A DNA stretch of 64,000 bases, from assembly GCA_964019425.1 (NCBI GenBank), contig OZ025799.1:558001-622000 (forward strand), in the 5' to 3' direction. The stretch's first letter is position 1, and each line of letters opens with the position of its first letter. Made by a program: the position numbers and the translations under genes. The stretch is from Flectonema sp. DT1601. Lineage: Eukaryota; Euglenozoa; Diplonemea; Diplonemida; Diplonemidae. Below, piece after piece: positions 10,329-20,640 of this stretch. Below the pieces are notes generated by a model. It made no database searches. It was not told the DNA's origin and worked only from the letters and a program-made list of their open reading frames with translations.

Positions 10329-11205
10329 TTTGTGGATGTTATATTTGAAAATTAAATTACAGTTTTTTTTTTTTTTTTTTTCATTTGTTTTCCGACAATA
10401 ATAGATTCTGATTTTTTCCATCTATTGTTTTGTAGTCTTTCAGTTCCGTTGGGAAAAACTTCTTTCCGCCACACCTGTGTAGAATAAAATGAAGAATAGA
10501 ACATCAATCATGATCCAAAGGTTTTCCCCTTCGTGTTTGTAGCTGTTAGTTAATTTTGTCTCTCGGTTTTGCCACCGCAGCAGCAAAGCGATAAATTTCC
10601 CAGGACAACGTACTTGCCTACAACGCCGGGTTTTTTTTTATTGCGCTCGTTGATCTGCATTGAAAAAAAAAAAAAAAAAAAAAGCATATTCTCCCTCTCT
10701 CCAGCTTTTATTTAATCTTTTTATTTTTTTTAGAAAAAAAAAAAAAAAAAACAAAAGCAATCAGATACTGTAAAAAGGTTTACATGTGTTTGGTTGCGTT
10801 TTTTTTTTTTTACTTCGTGATTGTGATGCGCAATGCGGCCTTTTGGCGCGCATATGAGAACCTTTACTGTAGATGATGTCGTGATGTGAGGTTGTTTTCT
10901 TATGCTCTGTGCTTAGTTTTTGGTGAGGCAGTTTTCTTTCTAAGTCTTTCTCACCTCTATTATTCTTATTCAGGATTCAGCTCTCTATGTTGCTCGAACC
11001 AGAGTGTGGCATGGGTAGTGCAAGATCGTTACGTCTGGTGCGTGCACTGCGGGGGTGGCACTGCATTAATACAACATTCAGATAGGATCGAAGACTTTCA
11101 CAAACGTCGATGTTGTGTTTCAGTTTTTTTTTTTTTTTTTTTGATGAAAAATTTACCTTCTACAGCTGTATCCACTTATTTAAAAATAATAATAATAAAA
11201 AAAAC
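10329..11205 (+). other. Spacer with long A/T tracts
   Basis: Holds T18 near 10364, A22 near 10663, A19 near 10734 and T17 near 11125. Around 10973-11100 one frame reads a cysteine/histidine pattern (CVHC, then HKRRC), but it has no ATG and ends in the T tract, so no gene is called. The acceptor TTCTACAG ends at 11165. Confidence 0.5.
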
Positions 11206-11769
11206 ATGGTTAAGTTCTTTACAGAATGGGGTGTGCATAGATCATTCACACCGAATTTTCAAGGAAAAACTGATGACGATGTCCCTCGCGTCAGAGCTGA
11301 CAAATCCGGGTTGAAGAAATGGGAAGCAGCAAAATGTGTTGAAGAAGTAATTTCTGAAAATATGTTTCAAAAGATAAAGGATGAAGCAACACGGAGTAAT
11401 AAATTTGTTGTCTTCAAATACGTTAGAGACAACTGTCCTGCTTGTGGTATCATCTCCGTCGCGATGGAGAAAATGTGTAAGAAATATACGAGATTTGGAT
11501 ATATCGACTTTTATGAAATAAATGAAAAAAAAGTTCCAAAAATCGCAGCAACAACCCCAAAGACTCCTCATGTTGAAGGGTTTTGGGGAAATCATGACAA
11601 AGTCACAGAAATCAATGCAGAGCCTGCAGTGGAGTATAGACGTGCAGCTCTTGAACAGATCGAATCACTGTCTCAAGTCGAGGAAATGAAAGGAAACAAA
11701 TTAGCACCACAAGACATGCAGCGAATGATGATGAAGGCATTGGTATGATTCAAACTACACAACTCAGTT

Positions 11770-11800
<31 letters not shown>

Positions 11801-11922
11801 ATTCAACCAATCTACAAACACAGATCGAACCTGCCAGAAAACAAGCAGAGCAGTCTTTGATGGAGGCTCTTGTAGAGTTCAATAGGGAGAAGGCGACAAA
11901 CTATTTCAAGGCTCCAGTTTGA
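11206..11922 (+). CDS. Thioredoxin-like protein with CPAC motif, 211 aa, 2 exons
   Basis: Exons 11206-11742 and 11824-11922. ATG 11206 is chosen because the acceptor (CTTCTACAG) lies 40 bases upstream at 11165. Residues ~45-115 read as a thioredoxin fold: helix, then KFVVFKYVRDNCPACGIISV with redox CPAC, then a second helix and YIDFYEIN. No cis-Pro block is certain. Exon 2 adds a helical tail ending NYFKAPV. A CxxC thioredoxin-like protein usually acts in disulfide exchange or assembly of an organellar complex. The specific family is not recognised. The charged, non-hydrophobic N terminus gives no clear signal peptide. Confidence 0.8.
11743..11823 (+). other. cis intron of the thioredoxin-like gene
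   Basis: 81-base intron, GTATGA donor and ACACAG acceptor, with an internal A21 tract. Removing it leaves phase 0 and extends the protein by 32 residues. Confidence 0.75.
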
Positions 11923-12134
11923 TTACCTAATGTGATTGTGATGTAAGACCCATTATGAAAACGATCAATACCTTGATATGATATCCCGACATCGATTCAA
12001 TGCTATTAGTGAGATACGTCTGGTGTTTTTTTTTCATCGGCGTAAAAACTCTCGTTGTTACTTATGTTGGAGATTCATGATACTGTCTATTTGTCTACTT
12101 CTCTTTTTTTTTAGATATCAGCAAAAAAAAAATT

Positions 12135-12554
12135 ATGTTTCGATCATTCCGTCGTATTGGAACTCAAATAAGATGTCATGGTACCGGTGATACGAGTGGT
12201 TCTCTTTCAGTGAATTGGGTAATGCCTGATGGAAAAGTTGTGAGCACTCCTTGTAAAGAAGGACATTCCTTACTAGAAGTTGCTCATAATCACGGATTAA
12301 ATATTGAAGGAGCATGTGAAGGAGTATGTGCTTGCAGTACGTGTCATGTAATTGTAAAGGGTGAATGGTTCGATAAGTTGACAGAGTCGACTGATGAAGA
12401 AGAGGATATGCTAGATCAAGCTTTTGGTTTGCAACCGACCAGCAGACTGGGATGTCAAATTAAAATGACCAAAGAACTCAACGGCATCACTGTAGACGTT
12501 CCAAAATACACCAGAAACATGTACGTTGACGGTCACGTACCACATCATCACTAG
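12135..12554 (+). CDS. Mitochondrial [2Fe-2S] ferredoxin, adrenodoxin/YAH1 type
   Basis: Electron carrier of the adrenodoxin/Yah1 family, which feeds electrons to iron-sulfur cluster assembly in the mitochondrial matrix. Cluster ligands are visible as GACEGVCACSTCH (C-x5-C-x2-C), with the fourth Cys in SRLGCQIKM. The acidic helix STDEEEDMLDQAFGL is the usual partner-binding surface. The N terminus (MFRSFRRIGTQIR) is basic and amphipathic, fitting a mitochondrial presequence. 139 aa is normal for the family. A non-ligand Cys (EGVCA) replaces the common Leu/Ala. An acceptor (T8 then AG, ending 12114) lies 20 bases before the ATG. Confidence 0.95.
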   Translation: MFRSFRRIGTQIRCHGTGDTSGSLSVNWVMPDGKVVSTPCKEGHSLLEVAHNHGLNIEGACEGVCACSTCHVIVKGEWFDKLTESTDEEEDMLDQAFGLQPTSRLGCQIKMTKELNGITVDVPKYTRNMYVDGHVPHHH

Positions 12555-12961
12555 TCATGAGGTACGATTTCATTTCTAATTAAATTCGGCAGCAAGCTGC
12601 TGACGTAGTGCATTCTATGGAGAGCTCAAATTCAGTAGTACGGAGCCCTTGTTTTTGCTTGCCCTGCAATTTTTACTTTATTATGTTGCGTCTTTCCTTG
12701 ACGTGTTGTTAATGTTTCTTTACAAGAGAAGGGGGTTTTAGGTAATGAATGCTCCCTTGTCCTGACCTCTCTTGTGTTTAAGTTGGTTGGAAATCTGATG
12801 TGGTATGACAGAAAAAAGAGCTCCAAGAAACCGTATCATGTTTTGTTATTAGCAAAGAGGGGTTCGGATAAGTATTCTCACTCTCTTTCCGTTGTCGCTG
12901 TTGGTGTCATTCAGTTTCGTTGTTCCTATTTTTACTAGACTCGTCTTCTCTTTACAGTTCG
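12555..12961 (+). other. Spacer
   Basis: Non-coding, less A/T-tract-rich than most spacers here. A short GC-rich palindrome (GCAGCAAGCTGC) lies near 12591. A trans-splice-type acceptor (TCTCTTTACAG) ends at 12957. No gene seen. Confidence 0.5.
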
Positions 12962-13135
12962 ATGATACGACGTTATGAAGAAATTAATGGTATTCCTGTT
13001 TGGGACTGTCGTCTAGTTAGTGTCCCTAACTGGATCCAATCGAAACTAGAGACGGTATTCTACGTTTCCTTTGGGGGATTATCATTCTTGTCAGTTGTTG
13101 CTGACGTTGAGGTTTTGTGTCATAGCCGCAATTAG
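12962..13135 (+). CDS. Possible small protein, 57 aa, with NGIPVW motif
   Basis: ATG lies five bases after a good acceptor (12957), and the frame runs 57 codons to TAG. The product begins MIRRYEEINGIPVWDC. This resembles the start of the aromatic module in two genes 5-8 kb upstream (NGYPMW and NGFPMW), but the later LYS...G.W..TD part is absent. A hydrophobic stretch YVSFGGLSFLSVVADV follows. It may be a remnant of such a module, a short real gene or chance. Evidence is limited to start context and the motif. Confidence 0.3.
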   Translation: MIRRYEEINGIPVWDCRLVSVPNWIQSKLETVFYVSFGGLSFLSVVADVEVLCHSRN

Positions 13136-13337
13136 TTCGTTTTTCGTTTTTCATGTTGTCAGTGCCTACTACTACCCAACTATATTTTACAGGGCTGCCA
13201 TCCTACCTTGAGGGTTTTAATTAGATTCGTGTGCTGCTGCTGACTGTTTGTTTTAGTTGTTCCCTTTAGTTTGTAAAATCTCAAAAAAAGAAAAAACAAT
13301 TTATCCCCCTCAAAGAGAGTTTAAAAAGAAATATATA

Positions 13338-14339
13338 ATGCAGAGCGAGGAATCACTTACAATCAATGCCGGTATAGAGAGCCGAGAGCTTCCGGACATG
13401 CAACCTATTGTGTCAGTTCCTGAAGAGCCATACGTTACAATTATATTGAACGGTTTAAATATTGTAAACTGTCCCTTAGGAGGTGAGATTGAGGAACCGA
13501 TTTCAGCAGCAAATTTAAACGGATCAAAGGGGTCGATGTATTTTCATATATTGGCTTCGACTGTTTATGAATTAAAGGATAGGTACAGAGTTGAGTTTGA
13601 ATTTGAAGGTCATGAGAGAAGAAAATTTCAATTGCCGTTTGGGAATTTAACTGAAGAAGAGCAAGAAATCGATGGAGCTACGTGTGTCCCCTTCACTCCG
13701 ATATCTGTTCATATACAATGCAGGCTACTCGATCCATCAGAGTATACCTATTCTGTCGAAGAGTCTAGATTCACAGCAGATGTTGTATCTCTACTCAGGT
13801 CATCAGGTCTTAATTCCTATGGGGGATCCCTCGCATCGGCTCTACTTCAAAATTATGCAAAACACTTATACCACTACAAGGATGTTGTTATTGATAAATA
13901 TGAAGGTTCATGGCATCAATATCTGAATAGTAATCCGAGTGTGTTTAACGTCTTTCAGAAGAAGGAGGAAGAGATTGCTCAACACAATCTGAGTCCTTAT
14001 ATTAAACCTCATGAAGTTAGAGTTGTGTTAGTGGAACAGAAAGATTCGATGGCCATTGATCAAAGAATAGCAGAGAGTTGGAAATATCATGAAAAATCAC
14101 TTATCGACAATCTCACCAGAACGTTCAGTAACTTACCCGAAGGAATGGATCAGCGAGAGGTCATGGATTGTCTTGAGAACAGCGAGCATTTTCTTCACTT
14201 TATTTCTCCATCATTTTCAACATTATACAGATTCTTAGTTCTTCATCGTGACATCTTTTCCTGGACAAAACACGACTTTCTACCACTCTGTGTTGGACTT
14301 GCTGATGGTGAAAGAAAAGGTGAACCACTCGACCAGTAA
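13338..14339 (+). CDS. Unknown protein, 333 aa, possible winged-helix segment
   Basis: The ATG at 13338 is preceded by an A-rich leader and a possible acceptor (TTTTACAG, ending 13192). Residues ~30-120 look like a beta-rich domain (YVTIILNGLNIVNCPLGG, then YRVEFEFEGHERRKF). Residues ~145-205 contain LLRSSGL, then LLQNYAKHLYHY, then GSWHQYLNSNPSVFNVF. The last is reminiscent of LOTUS/OST-HTH winged helices, where a Y/F-x(n)-P-x-V-F ending is common, but this is weak. The C-terminal ~100 residues are helical. It lies alone between ferredoxin and a gene-poor spacer. Function not recognised. Confidence 0.75.
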   Translation: MQSEESLTINAGIESRELPDMQPIVSVPEEPYVTIILNGLNIVNCPLGGEIEEPISAANLNGSKGSMYFHILASTVYELKDRYRVEFEFEGHERRKFQLPFGNLTEEEQEIDGATCVPFTPISVHIQCRLLDPSEYTYSVEESRFTADVVSLLRSSGLNSYGGSLASALLQNYAKHLYHYKDVVIDKYEGSWHQYLNSNPSVFNVFQKKEEEIAQHNLSPYIKPHEVRVVLVEQKDSMAIDQRIAESWKYHEKSLIDNLTRTFSNLPEGMDQREVMDCLENSEHFLHFISPSFSTLYRFLVLHRDIFSWTKHDFLPLCVGLADGERKGEPLDQ

Positions 14340-16300
14340 TATTCATCTAATCATGTTTTACACTAAATATAACAAGGTGAAGTGAATAACAAGATTCCTT
14401 CTCTAACCTTTTTGTTTGATTAACAAGTACGAATATTTTTTTTTTTTTTTTTTTTTTTCAGTCAAGTACTTGATATTATTAATATCCCTCAAAGTTTCAC
14501 CACAAACGCCGTCGTGCTTCTGATGAAGTCATGGTTTCACCGATTTAACTAACTAATCAGGAAAAAAAAAAAAAACAGTTCTCATACTCGTAGATATTCG
14601 CAGTATGAGTTGAAGTCGCTCTCCTGTTCATTTTTCTTATTTTTTATTTTGTACAATTCTTTCATTAGTTAATTCTTCATTGATCCTTCTCGATTGTGTT
14701 GTAATGAGAATCGTTACACAAACCTTTGTGTTATCGGGGACGGTATTAAACAGATCAGCGTTTTGATCTGGTTTGGAATATTTATTATTTCTTTTTTTTT
14801 TTGAGGGTAGAAAACGCTAAGAACGGTTGCTCTCGTAACTCAATTAGGTATTCAGTATATAATTGTGATGGTTGTGGTCCTTTTTAAAAAAAAAAAAAAA
14901 AAAAAAGAAAACAACAACAACAACAGCAAGTTCTGATAAAAAAAAAAAAACGAGACTTTGTTGTATGACTATATCAGTTTCCGTTTTTTTATTCTTTTTT
15001 TTTTCTTTCTGGAAATGCACTTTTCTTTTTTTTGGGGGGGGTTTACCAGCAACGTTATATTAAATAACTATCTTGCCTTTCATTACCAGTTGTCAAAACC
15101 CTTCTCATCAAAGTGATTGAGTTATTTGATTACTTTCGGTGCATCGACGACAAATTTCGGTTCTTCTGTGGTACGTCATATTGCTCGATTTAAGCCGACG
15201 ATCCTTTTGTTGGAGGAAAAAAAAAAAAAAAAAACAAAGAGAGAGCATGGTTTTTTTCTCGTGTGTTCTCTGATAAAGGGTCGCTTACTTACCATTGACA
15301 ACTATTTTTTTTCGTGTTGTCGAAAAAAAAAAAAAAAAAAAAAAAAAACGAATGAATGCGAATCAAAACTGGATGAGTGAAGGCGATTATTTTCTTTCTG
15401 GTTAGTTAGTTTAGTTAGTAAAATACAACTGATGACTACGAGGGGTCTGGGTAGCCCGCATTAGTAAGTACCCAATCGTTAGCGTTAATTACGTCCTCAA
15501 CGAGCCAGTAAAGTAGTGTTTTATCTTAAGAATTTCTGAGGTTCTTCAGGGACGAAAAAAAATCATGAGCTAACTGACACCGTGACTTGATGTTAGCCGT
15601 GCATTTCTCCTAGCTGTAGTGGTTGTACATAACAAGATAAAGCGCAAATACCTTTCCTCCCCGAAATTGTTGTTCCTTTGAGCTTAGGAATGCAGTGTCA
15701 AGTTACCCCCCGTACTACGCTGCCGCTGACAGTCAAGATTGTCTGAGGGATTGTTGGTTCCCTTTTCTTTCTTTTTCTCTCTCCGAAGGAGGAGTCAATA
15801 CGGCTGTCTTAAAATCTGAGAGATCACTTTATTTTTTTTGGCAAGGCTAGAAAGAAAAGAAGAATCACAGGGAAAAAAAAAAAAAAAAAAAAACGCTGCT
15901 AATGTTATAACACGGATATAACATCACTTTTTACCACCTTTATAAAATTTCGCATTCCATTGTTGCATATGCTGTATCGATGCGAGGGGAACAAAAAAAA
16001 AAAACACCAAAAAAAAAAAAAATGAACAATAGTAGTTATGGTACACTTTCAGAGCCAACCTCATTTGAGAGAAGGTTAGACAAAATACCTCCTCGAGAAA
16101 AAAAAATAAATGGCGTGTTGCGTGATGAAGGAAATTAACATATTACTACCCACTGCAACCTAAACAGACGTTGATATATACATGAGATAATCAATATATT
16201 TGAGGTTTCCCACTATTATTATTTTATAAAAATCAAATCAACAGTTTCACTCCCTCTCAGCGCTCCACCTAATTCTATTAAATGAAAGAATGATGCTGGA
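14340..16300 (+). other. 2-kb gene-free spacer with hairpins
   Basis: No convincing gene. Perfect short inverted repeats occur at 14581-14609 (CTCATACT...AGTATGAG) and 14751-14770 (CAGATCA...TGATCTG). A- and T-tracts of 18-25 bases recur. A stretch near 15400-15770 is of normal complexity but matches nothing I recognise. Its TCAAGTTACCCCCC motif (near 15699) recurs in the 29.8 and 54.3 kb repeats. The acceptor for the channel gene (TCCCTCTCAG) ends at 16260. Confidence 0.5.
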
Positions 16301-17793
16301 ATGCCTTCCGAAGGATGCGAGCAAGAGGCGGCTGTTACCAACAACTGCCAGTATTTAGTTAAGAAAGGCATGCGAAATGCGGCAAAACTGCACATGTTTA
16401 AGCAAGAGGTTCTACATCGTAGCCTGACCTTAAGAGAGCGAATCCATGCGGTGTTTGATGCTGATGGGTTTGATGAAGAGAGGTATTCATCGAAACACAA
16501 AAAAATAACGACGGGAATATTCTTGTTAACGTTCGTCATGATTATCTTGTCTTGTGTTACTTTTACAGTTGAGAGCATGACTGCTTTCCACGACAGGGGA
16601 CTACCAGTTTTTTACATAATTGAAGCCGTCTGCATTGGATGGTTCACAATCGAGTTAGTCATCAGAATGGTGACTTGCAGTTCACTACGAAAGTTTATAA
16701 AGGATCCTTTAAATTGGATTGATGTGATTAGCATTATACCATTCTATATCGATCTCTTATCAAAAATTAGCAGTGGATCAAATGCTAAAGCTGACGGACT
16801 CATCGTTCTTCGAACCATAAGGTTGACTAGAGTGTTTCGTGTATTCAAATTATCAAAATACTCTGAAGGTGTTCAAATTGTTTTTATCGCAATAAAAAGA
16901 TCAACTGATGCTTTATCGTTGTTGGTGTTTTTGATGTCAATAGCAATGGTTTTATTCGGATCGGGGATATACTTCGCGGAACTAGGAGCTGCTAATTGGT
17001 CAGAAGCCAACAGAACTTGGTATCGTCTCGATGAGTATGGCGGCGGTGAGCACAATATTCAGTCTATTCCACACGGATTCTGGTGGTGTCTCGGTATGTA
17101 TTTTTTCCCCTTCTCTTTTTTTGCAAAAAAAAAAAAAATCAAAAAAAAAAAAAAAAAAAAACAGTCACGGTTACTACCGTAGGATACGGAGACATGGTCC
17201 CTGTTACCTTCCTTGGAAGACTGGTTGGTATTATCACAATGCTTACTGGATTGCTGTATGTTTGTTTACTTGTTTGGGGGAAAAAAAAAAATTAGACGCA
17301 CAAACATATGTAATGACATAATAAACACAGTATCGTTGCGTTCCCAATTATTATTTTGGGTGCGAATTTTCAAGAAGTTCAAGAAGAACAAAAAAAAGCT
17401 AAGAGCGAAAAACGAAAACAAGAGCACGCCATGGAAATGATTCTTCTGGGTAAGGAAAAAGTTTCAGAAGTATTAATTCAAGCAAATGAAGAGATTCAGC
17501 GTTCAACAACTGATGCACCGGCTGATGAGGTCCAGATTGAGGGTCCTGCCGTCCCTGCTACAAGTCCAACAACATCGTTAGTGAACAGTAAGTTATTCAG
17601 CATTAGACCCCCTGCTGCTTGTAATAATCCAACTCTATCTGATGTTATGTTAGCAATTCAAACAACAGCAAACAGACAGGAAGAAATCCTCGATAAGATA
17701 CTAAAGGCGCAGAGTGACTTGCAGTTACAGATATCGAAGGTTGAAAGCCTCCCTGTTGACAGAAATGGCATCGCTTGGAATCCTTCTTCTTGA
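16301..17793 (+). CDS. Voltage-gated potassium channel (Kv-type), 448 aa, 3 exons
   Basis: Exons 16301-17093, 17165-17255 and 17331-17793. The unspliced frame stops before the selectivity filter. Splicing gives [20 protein letters not shown], the K+ filter, then S6 as TMLTGLLIVAFPIIILGANF. Upstream segments are S1 (TGIFLLTFVMIILSCVTFTV), S2 (FYIIEAVCIGWFTIELVIRM), S3 (NWIDVISIIPFYIDLL), S4 with a basic residue every third position (VLRTIRLTRVFRVFKLSKY) and S5 (LSLLVFLMSIAMVLFGSGIY). The N terminus is short (~65 aa) with no full T1 domain. The C terminus is helical and probably cytosolic. It should act as a voltage-dependent K+ channel of the plasma or flagellar membrane. Acceptor at 16260. 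Confidence 0.95.
17094..17164 (+). other. cis intron 1 of the Kv channel
   Basis: 71 bases, GTATGT donor. The region before the terminal CAG is almost pure A, not pyrimidine. It interrupts the pore just before the filter residues. Confidence 0.9.
17256..17330 (+). other. cis intron 2 of the Kv channel
   Basis: 75 bases, GTATGT donor and AACACAG acceptor, with an internal A11 run. It splits a Leu codon inside S6, and splicing restores a normal S6. Confidence 0.9.
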
Positions 17794-18696
17794 ATGTTTT
17801 TTAAAAAAAAAAAAAAAATTAAAATAACACAAGCTAAGTTGCTGGATCCCTTTCTTTTCTTTGCATTATTTCATTCCCCGTTTCCAATTTTTTTTTTTGC
17901 TAAGCTAGGAATACTTTTTTTTTTTTTACTCAAGGGTTATATTACTGAAAACAAAAAAAAATAAAAAAGAATAATAACAAATTCATGGTAGTTCTTTGTT
18001 TCTTTCAAAGTCTCTCTCTCCGGTTTATCTACTTCAGTAAAAAATTGAGAACAAGTATTGAATTGGTTTGTTTTCTTTCCCTTTCTCCTCTTTTCTACAT
18101 TGTAGAAAAGAGGGATGAAACGAAAAAAAAAAAAAAAAAAAAAAGGAATTCACTGGTTTTTACTTGTCCTGCAATCAAAGTAGTCGCCCATGGCTTAGTC
18201 GTTTCCACGACAGTCCACAACAAAAAGAAGAAAAAAAAAAAGAATTTAAAAAGAAAAAAGAAAAAGAGAAGTGTTTTATTTATTAAGCACACATCTGTAT
18301 CAGGATAGTCGAAAAATGAAAAAAAAAAAAAAAAAAAGAAAGAAAAAAAAAAAAAAATTATCGAAACTGTTACACCAGAAAAAAATGCTGCCAAGAAAAA
18401 AAGAACAAAAAGAAATAATTTGCCTTCAATTACACTCACGGGTACTGTGACCACCTGGTTTCCACTTGGTTGGTAGGTTGCCTCATGCAGTAAGCTGTCC
18501 TTTTATTTTTTACGGTTTCTAGCTTGGGGTTGATTTTTTTTTTTTTAAAAGCTCATCTATACACACAATGGTTGTATCTTTTTTATTTTTCTCATCTCAG
18601 GATGACTATGTGATCTCTTTTGTCTGATTATTGACGTCGTCAATACAAAAAGAAATTAAATATCTACCAGGAAGTTGAACACAACAACATGCCAAC
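17794..18696 (+). other. Spacer dominated by A tracts
   Basis: Non-coding, with A tracts up to about 22 bases (17803, 18123, 18230-18360). No gene or RNA is recognised. The acceptor TTTTTCTCATCTCAG ends at 18600. Confidence 0.5.
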
Positions 18697-19739
18697 ATGA
18701 GTATTCGCAACGTTCCTGGTTATGAAGTTGGAGGTAGAATAGGAGAGGGTTCCTCCGGTCGAATCTACCGCGGTCGAGACCTAAAAAGCGGAGAAGAAGT
18801 AGCCATTAAAGTGGTTGATGAAATGGATAAAACGTTAATGGCTGAGGCGAGTTTTTATAGGAAGTTGGGAGGACTGAAAGGAATTCCAAAACTGAGATGG
18901 TGGGGAATGCCGAGAAGGGGTGTCTGGGCACTCGTTGTCGATAAACTCTCATTATCACTTACTCAAATAAATAATTCATACGATGGTAACCTACCCAGAC
19001 ATGGCATCGTATTAATTGGTATTCAAATGATAGAAAGAATCCAAGACCTTCACACCAGAGGAATACTTCACAGAGATGTTAAACCTGACAATTTCATGGT
19101 TGGATTTGGTGATTCCCGAAACGATGTTTTTCTCATTGATTTCGGTCTTTCTCGATCGTTCATAGATGACAGCCACAATCACTATCCTCAACAACAGGGA
19201 CTTATGTTTTCAGGAACTCCTGATTTTGCATCATTAAATGTTCATATGGGTTGTACCCCTAGTAGACGAGACGACTTAGAATCACTCTGCTACGTCTTGG
19301 TATACTTTTTTAGAGGAAGTCTTCCTTGGCAAGGTCTTGGTGGAAACACCAATGAACAGATTGTAGAACGAGTTTCTGAAAAAAAAAATTCTACGTCAAT
19401 AAATGAACTTTGTGAAGGCATCCCTACCCAAATAAAATCAATGCTGCAATATGTTCGCAACTTAAAATACGATGAGTCACCTAATTATGATGTATGTTAT
19501 AGTTTTTTTTTATTTGTATTTCTGTAATGGGGTAGTTCGACAAACCGTTCAGCTTAGCCTAATGGCTGTAAGAAATAACGGTTTTCAATCTGAATGGTTT
19601 CTTCTCCGACTACGTCGGTTTACAAAAAAAAAAAAAAAAAAAAAAAAAACAGAAACTTCGTGAATTCTTAATAATGATAATCCCTGGCTTTAATGTTAAC
19701 CAGCCATTGTCTCAGGTGCTTCGGAGATCGAAATTGTAG
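18697..19739 (+). CDS. Casein kinase 1-like Ser/Thr kinase, 293 aa, 2 exons
   Basis: Exons 18697-19491 and 19653-19739. Kinase motifs are a Gly-rich loop (IGEGSSGRIYRG), VAIK lysine, catalytic HRDVKPDNFMVG and IDFGLS. The CK1 signature follows: GTPDFASLNVHMG, then SRRDDLESLCYVLVYFFRGSLPWQGL. In CK1 enzymes the APE motif is replaced by a SIN-type block, here SLN. Exon 2 adds KLREFLIMIIPGFNVNQPL, where CK1 usually has the (P)DYxYLRxLF helix, so splicing completes the fold. The enzyme ends right after the kinase core without a regulatory tail. CK1 enzymes act in vesicle transport, DNA repair and flagellar signalling. The specific role is unknown. Acceptor at 18600. Confidence 0.95.
19492..19652 (+). 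other. cis intron of casein kinase 1
   Basis: 161 bases, GTATGT donor. The acceptor CAG follows directly on an A tract of about 26 bases with no pyrimidine tract. Splicing keeps the frame. Confidence 0.85.
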
Positions 19740-19787
19740 TCAGATCCCCACAATAGATTTGCACCACAATTCGGAATAATGGCTCTC

Positions 19788-19835
19788 TGCTGAGTGATAT
19801 GCTTAAGTTCAGCACGTAGATCTTCAACTGCTGAG
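19788..19835 (-). rRNA. LSU (28S) rRNA 5'-end fragment, short copy
   Basis: Read on the minus strand, this 48-base block contains GCTGAACTTAAGCATATCAC, the universal start of eukaryotic large-subunit rRNA. It repeats the block at 19908-19955 exactly. Homology stops abruptly at its downstream end, so it is a partial duplicate. Too short to be a working rRNA gene; most likely a relic. Confidence 0.75.
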
Positions 19836-19860
19836 GTCGGTAAGAAGTAAATCGCAACCA

Positions 19861-19955
19861 CATTGGCCTGCCGTTACTGGGAGAATCGCTGTTGCTTTCT
19901 TTTCCTGTGCTGAGTGATATGCTTAAGTTCAGCACGTAGATCTTCAACTGCTGAG
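19861..19955 (-). rRNA. LSU (28S) rRNA 5'-end fragment, longer copy
   Basis: Minus-strand reading gives CTGAACTTAAGCATATCACT, then CAGCACAGGAAAAGAAAG, then CGATTCTCCCAGTAACGGC. The order and spacing are those of the first ~90 bases of nuclear LSU rRNA (CAGCGGAGGAAAAGAAA, GGATTCCC, AGTAACGGCGAGCG). Several substitutions in normally invariant positions show divergence. The upstream LSU-like CCTCAG...AGAT segment is partly kept. No 5.8S-like sequence is recognised beside it. Probably a relic or scrambled rRNA piece. Confidence 0.8.
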
Positions 19956-20640
19956 AACCACATTCGTGTGGTTTATTTGTTACATAACTGTGGCTATCGA
20001 ATCCACAAGATGCAAGAACAGTGTATAGTTTGATCATTACATCATTCCTAATTATCTGGAGGTGCTCTGATAACCGAATCTGTTTTTTTTATTTTTTTTA
20101 TGTGTTTTATTCAAACTTTGAATATATCCAAGCAGCGAAACGAGTCTCTATCTTATTGTTATGCTTTTTTTATCATAATGTAATATAAATAGCAGTGAAC
20201 TACTGACGACCGTTTTTTTCTCTTTCTTTCTTTTTTTTTTGTAACTGCAGGAAACAAAATTGTGTTTTTTTTAATTTTTTTTAAATTTTTTTTTTGTTTT
20301 TGTGTGTACAAGGCGAGTGCCATTGGAAATTTTCAGAAGCAGGGTGTTAGTTCGGTAAAAAAAATTAAATAAAACGAGTTTCCTTTAGGGCTTTAGCTTT
20401 GCCAAAGTCTGACTATTGCTAATTATTTTTTTAATTTTATTTTCTTATGTTTTATTGTAATTGAGGGCGAGTGCCATTAAAAAGAAAAAAATATATATAA
20501 CTGAACCTTTTTTTTCGTAGATACCTACCGAATAATAATAATTACTTCAAAGAGAGTAAGAAAACTGTCATTCAAAACACCTTAATTATTAAAATGTTGT
20601 TAACTATATTTCCTATTCATCAACAGGTGGAGTAGAAACA

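Larger units (their letters stand above)
19740..20640 (+). other. Spacer with LSU rRNA fragment, then A/T-rich sequence
   Basis: The first 230 bases hold the minus-strand LSU rRNA fragments listed separately. The remainder is T-rich and contains GGCGAGTGCCATT twice (near 20314 and 20465). The acceptor TTCATCAACAG ends at 20626. Confidence 0.55.

Noticed and set aside
16021-16137. 38-codon frame MNNSSYGTLSEP before the K+ channel
   Set aside because: Joining it to the channel through the 16260 acceptor gives stops in every frame; probably leader or spacer.
19696-20037. 113-codon minus-strand frame with an internal protein repeat
   Set aside because: The repeat is the LSU rRNA duplicate read as protein; it is not a gene.
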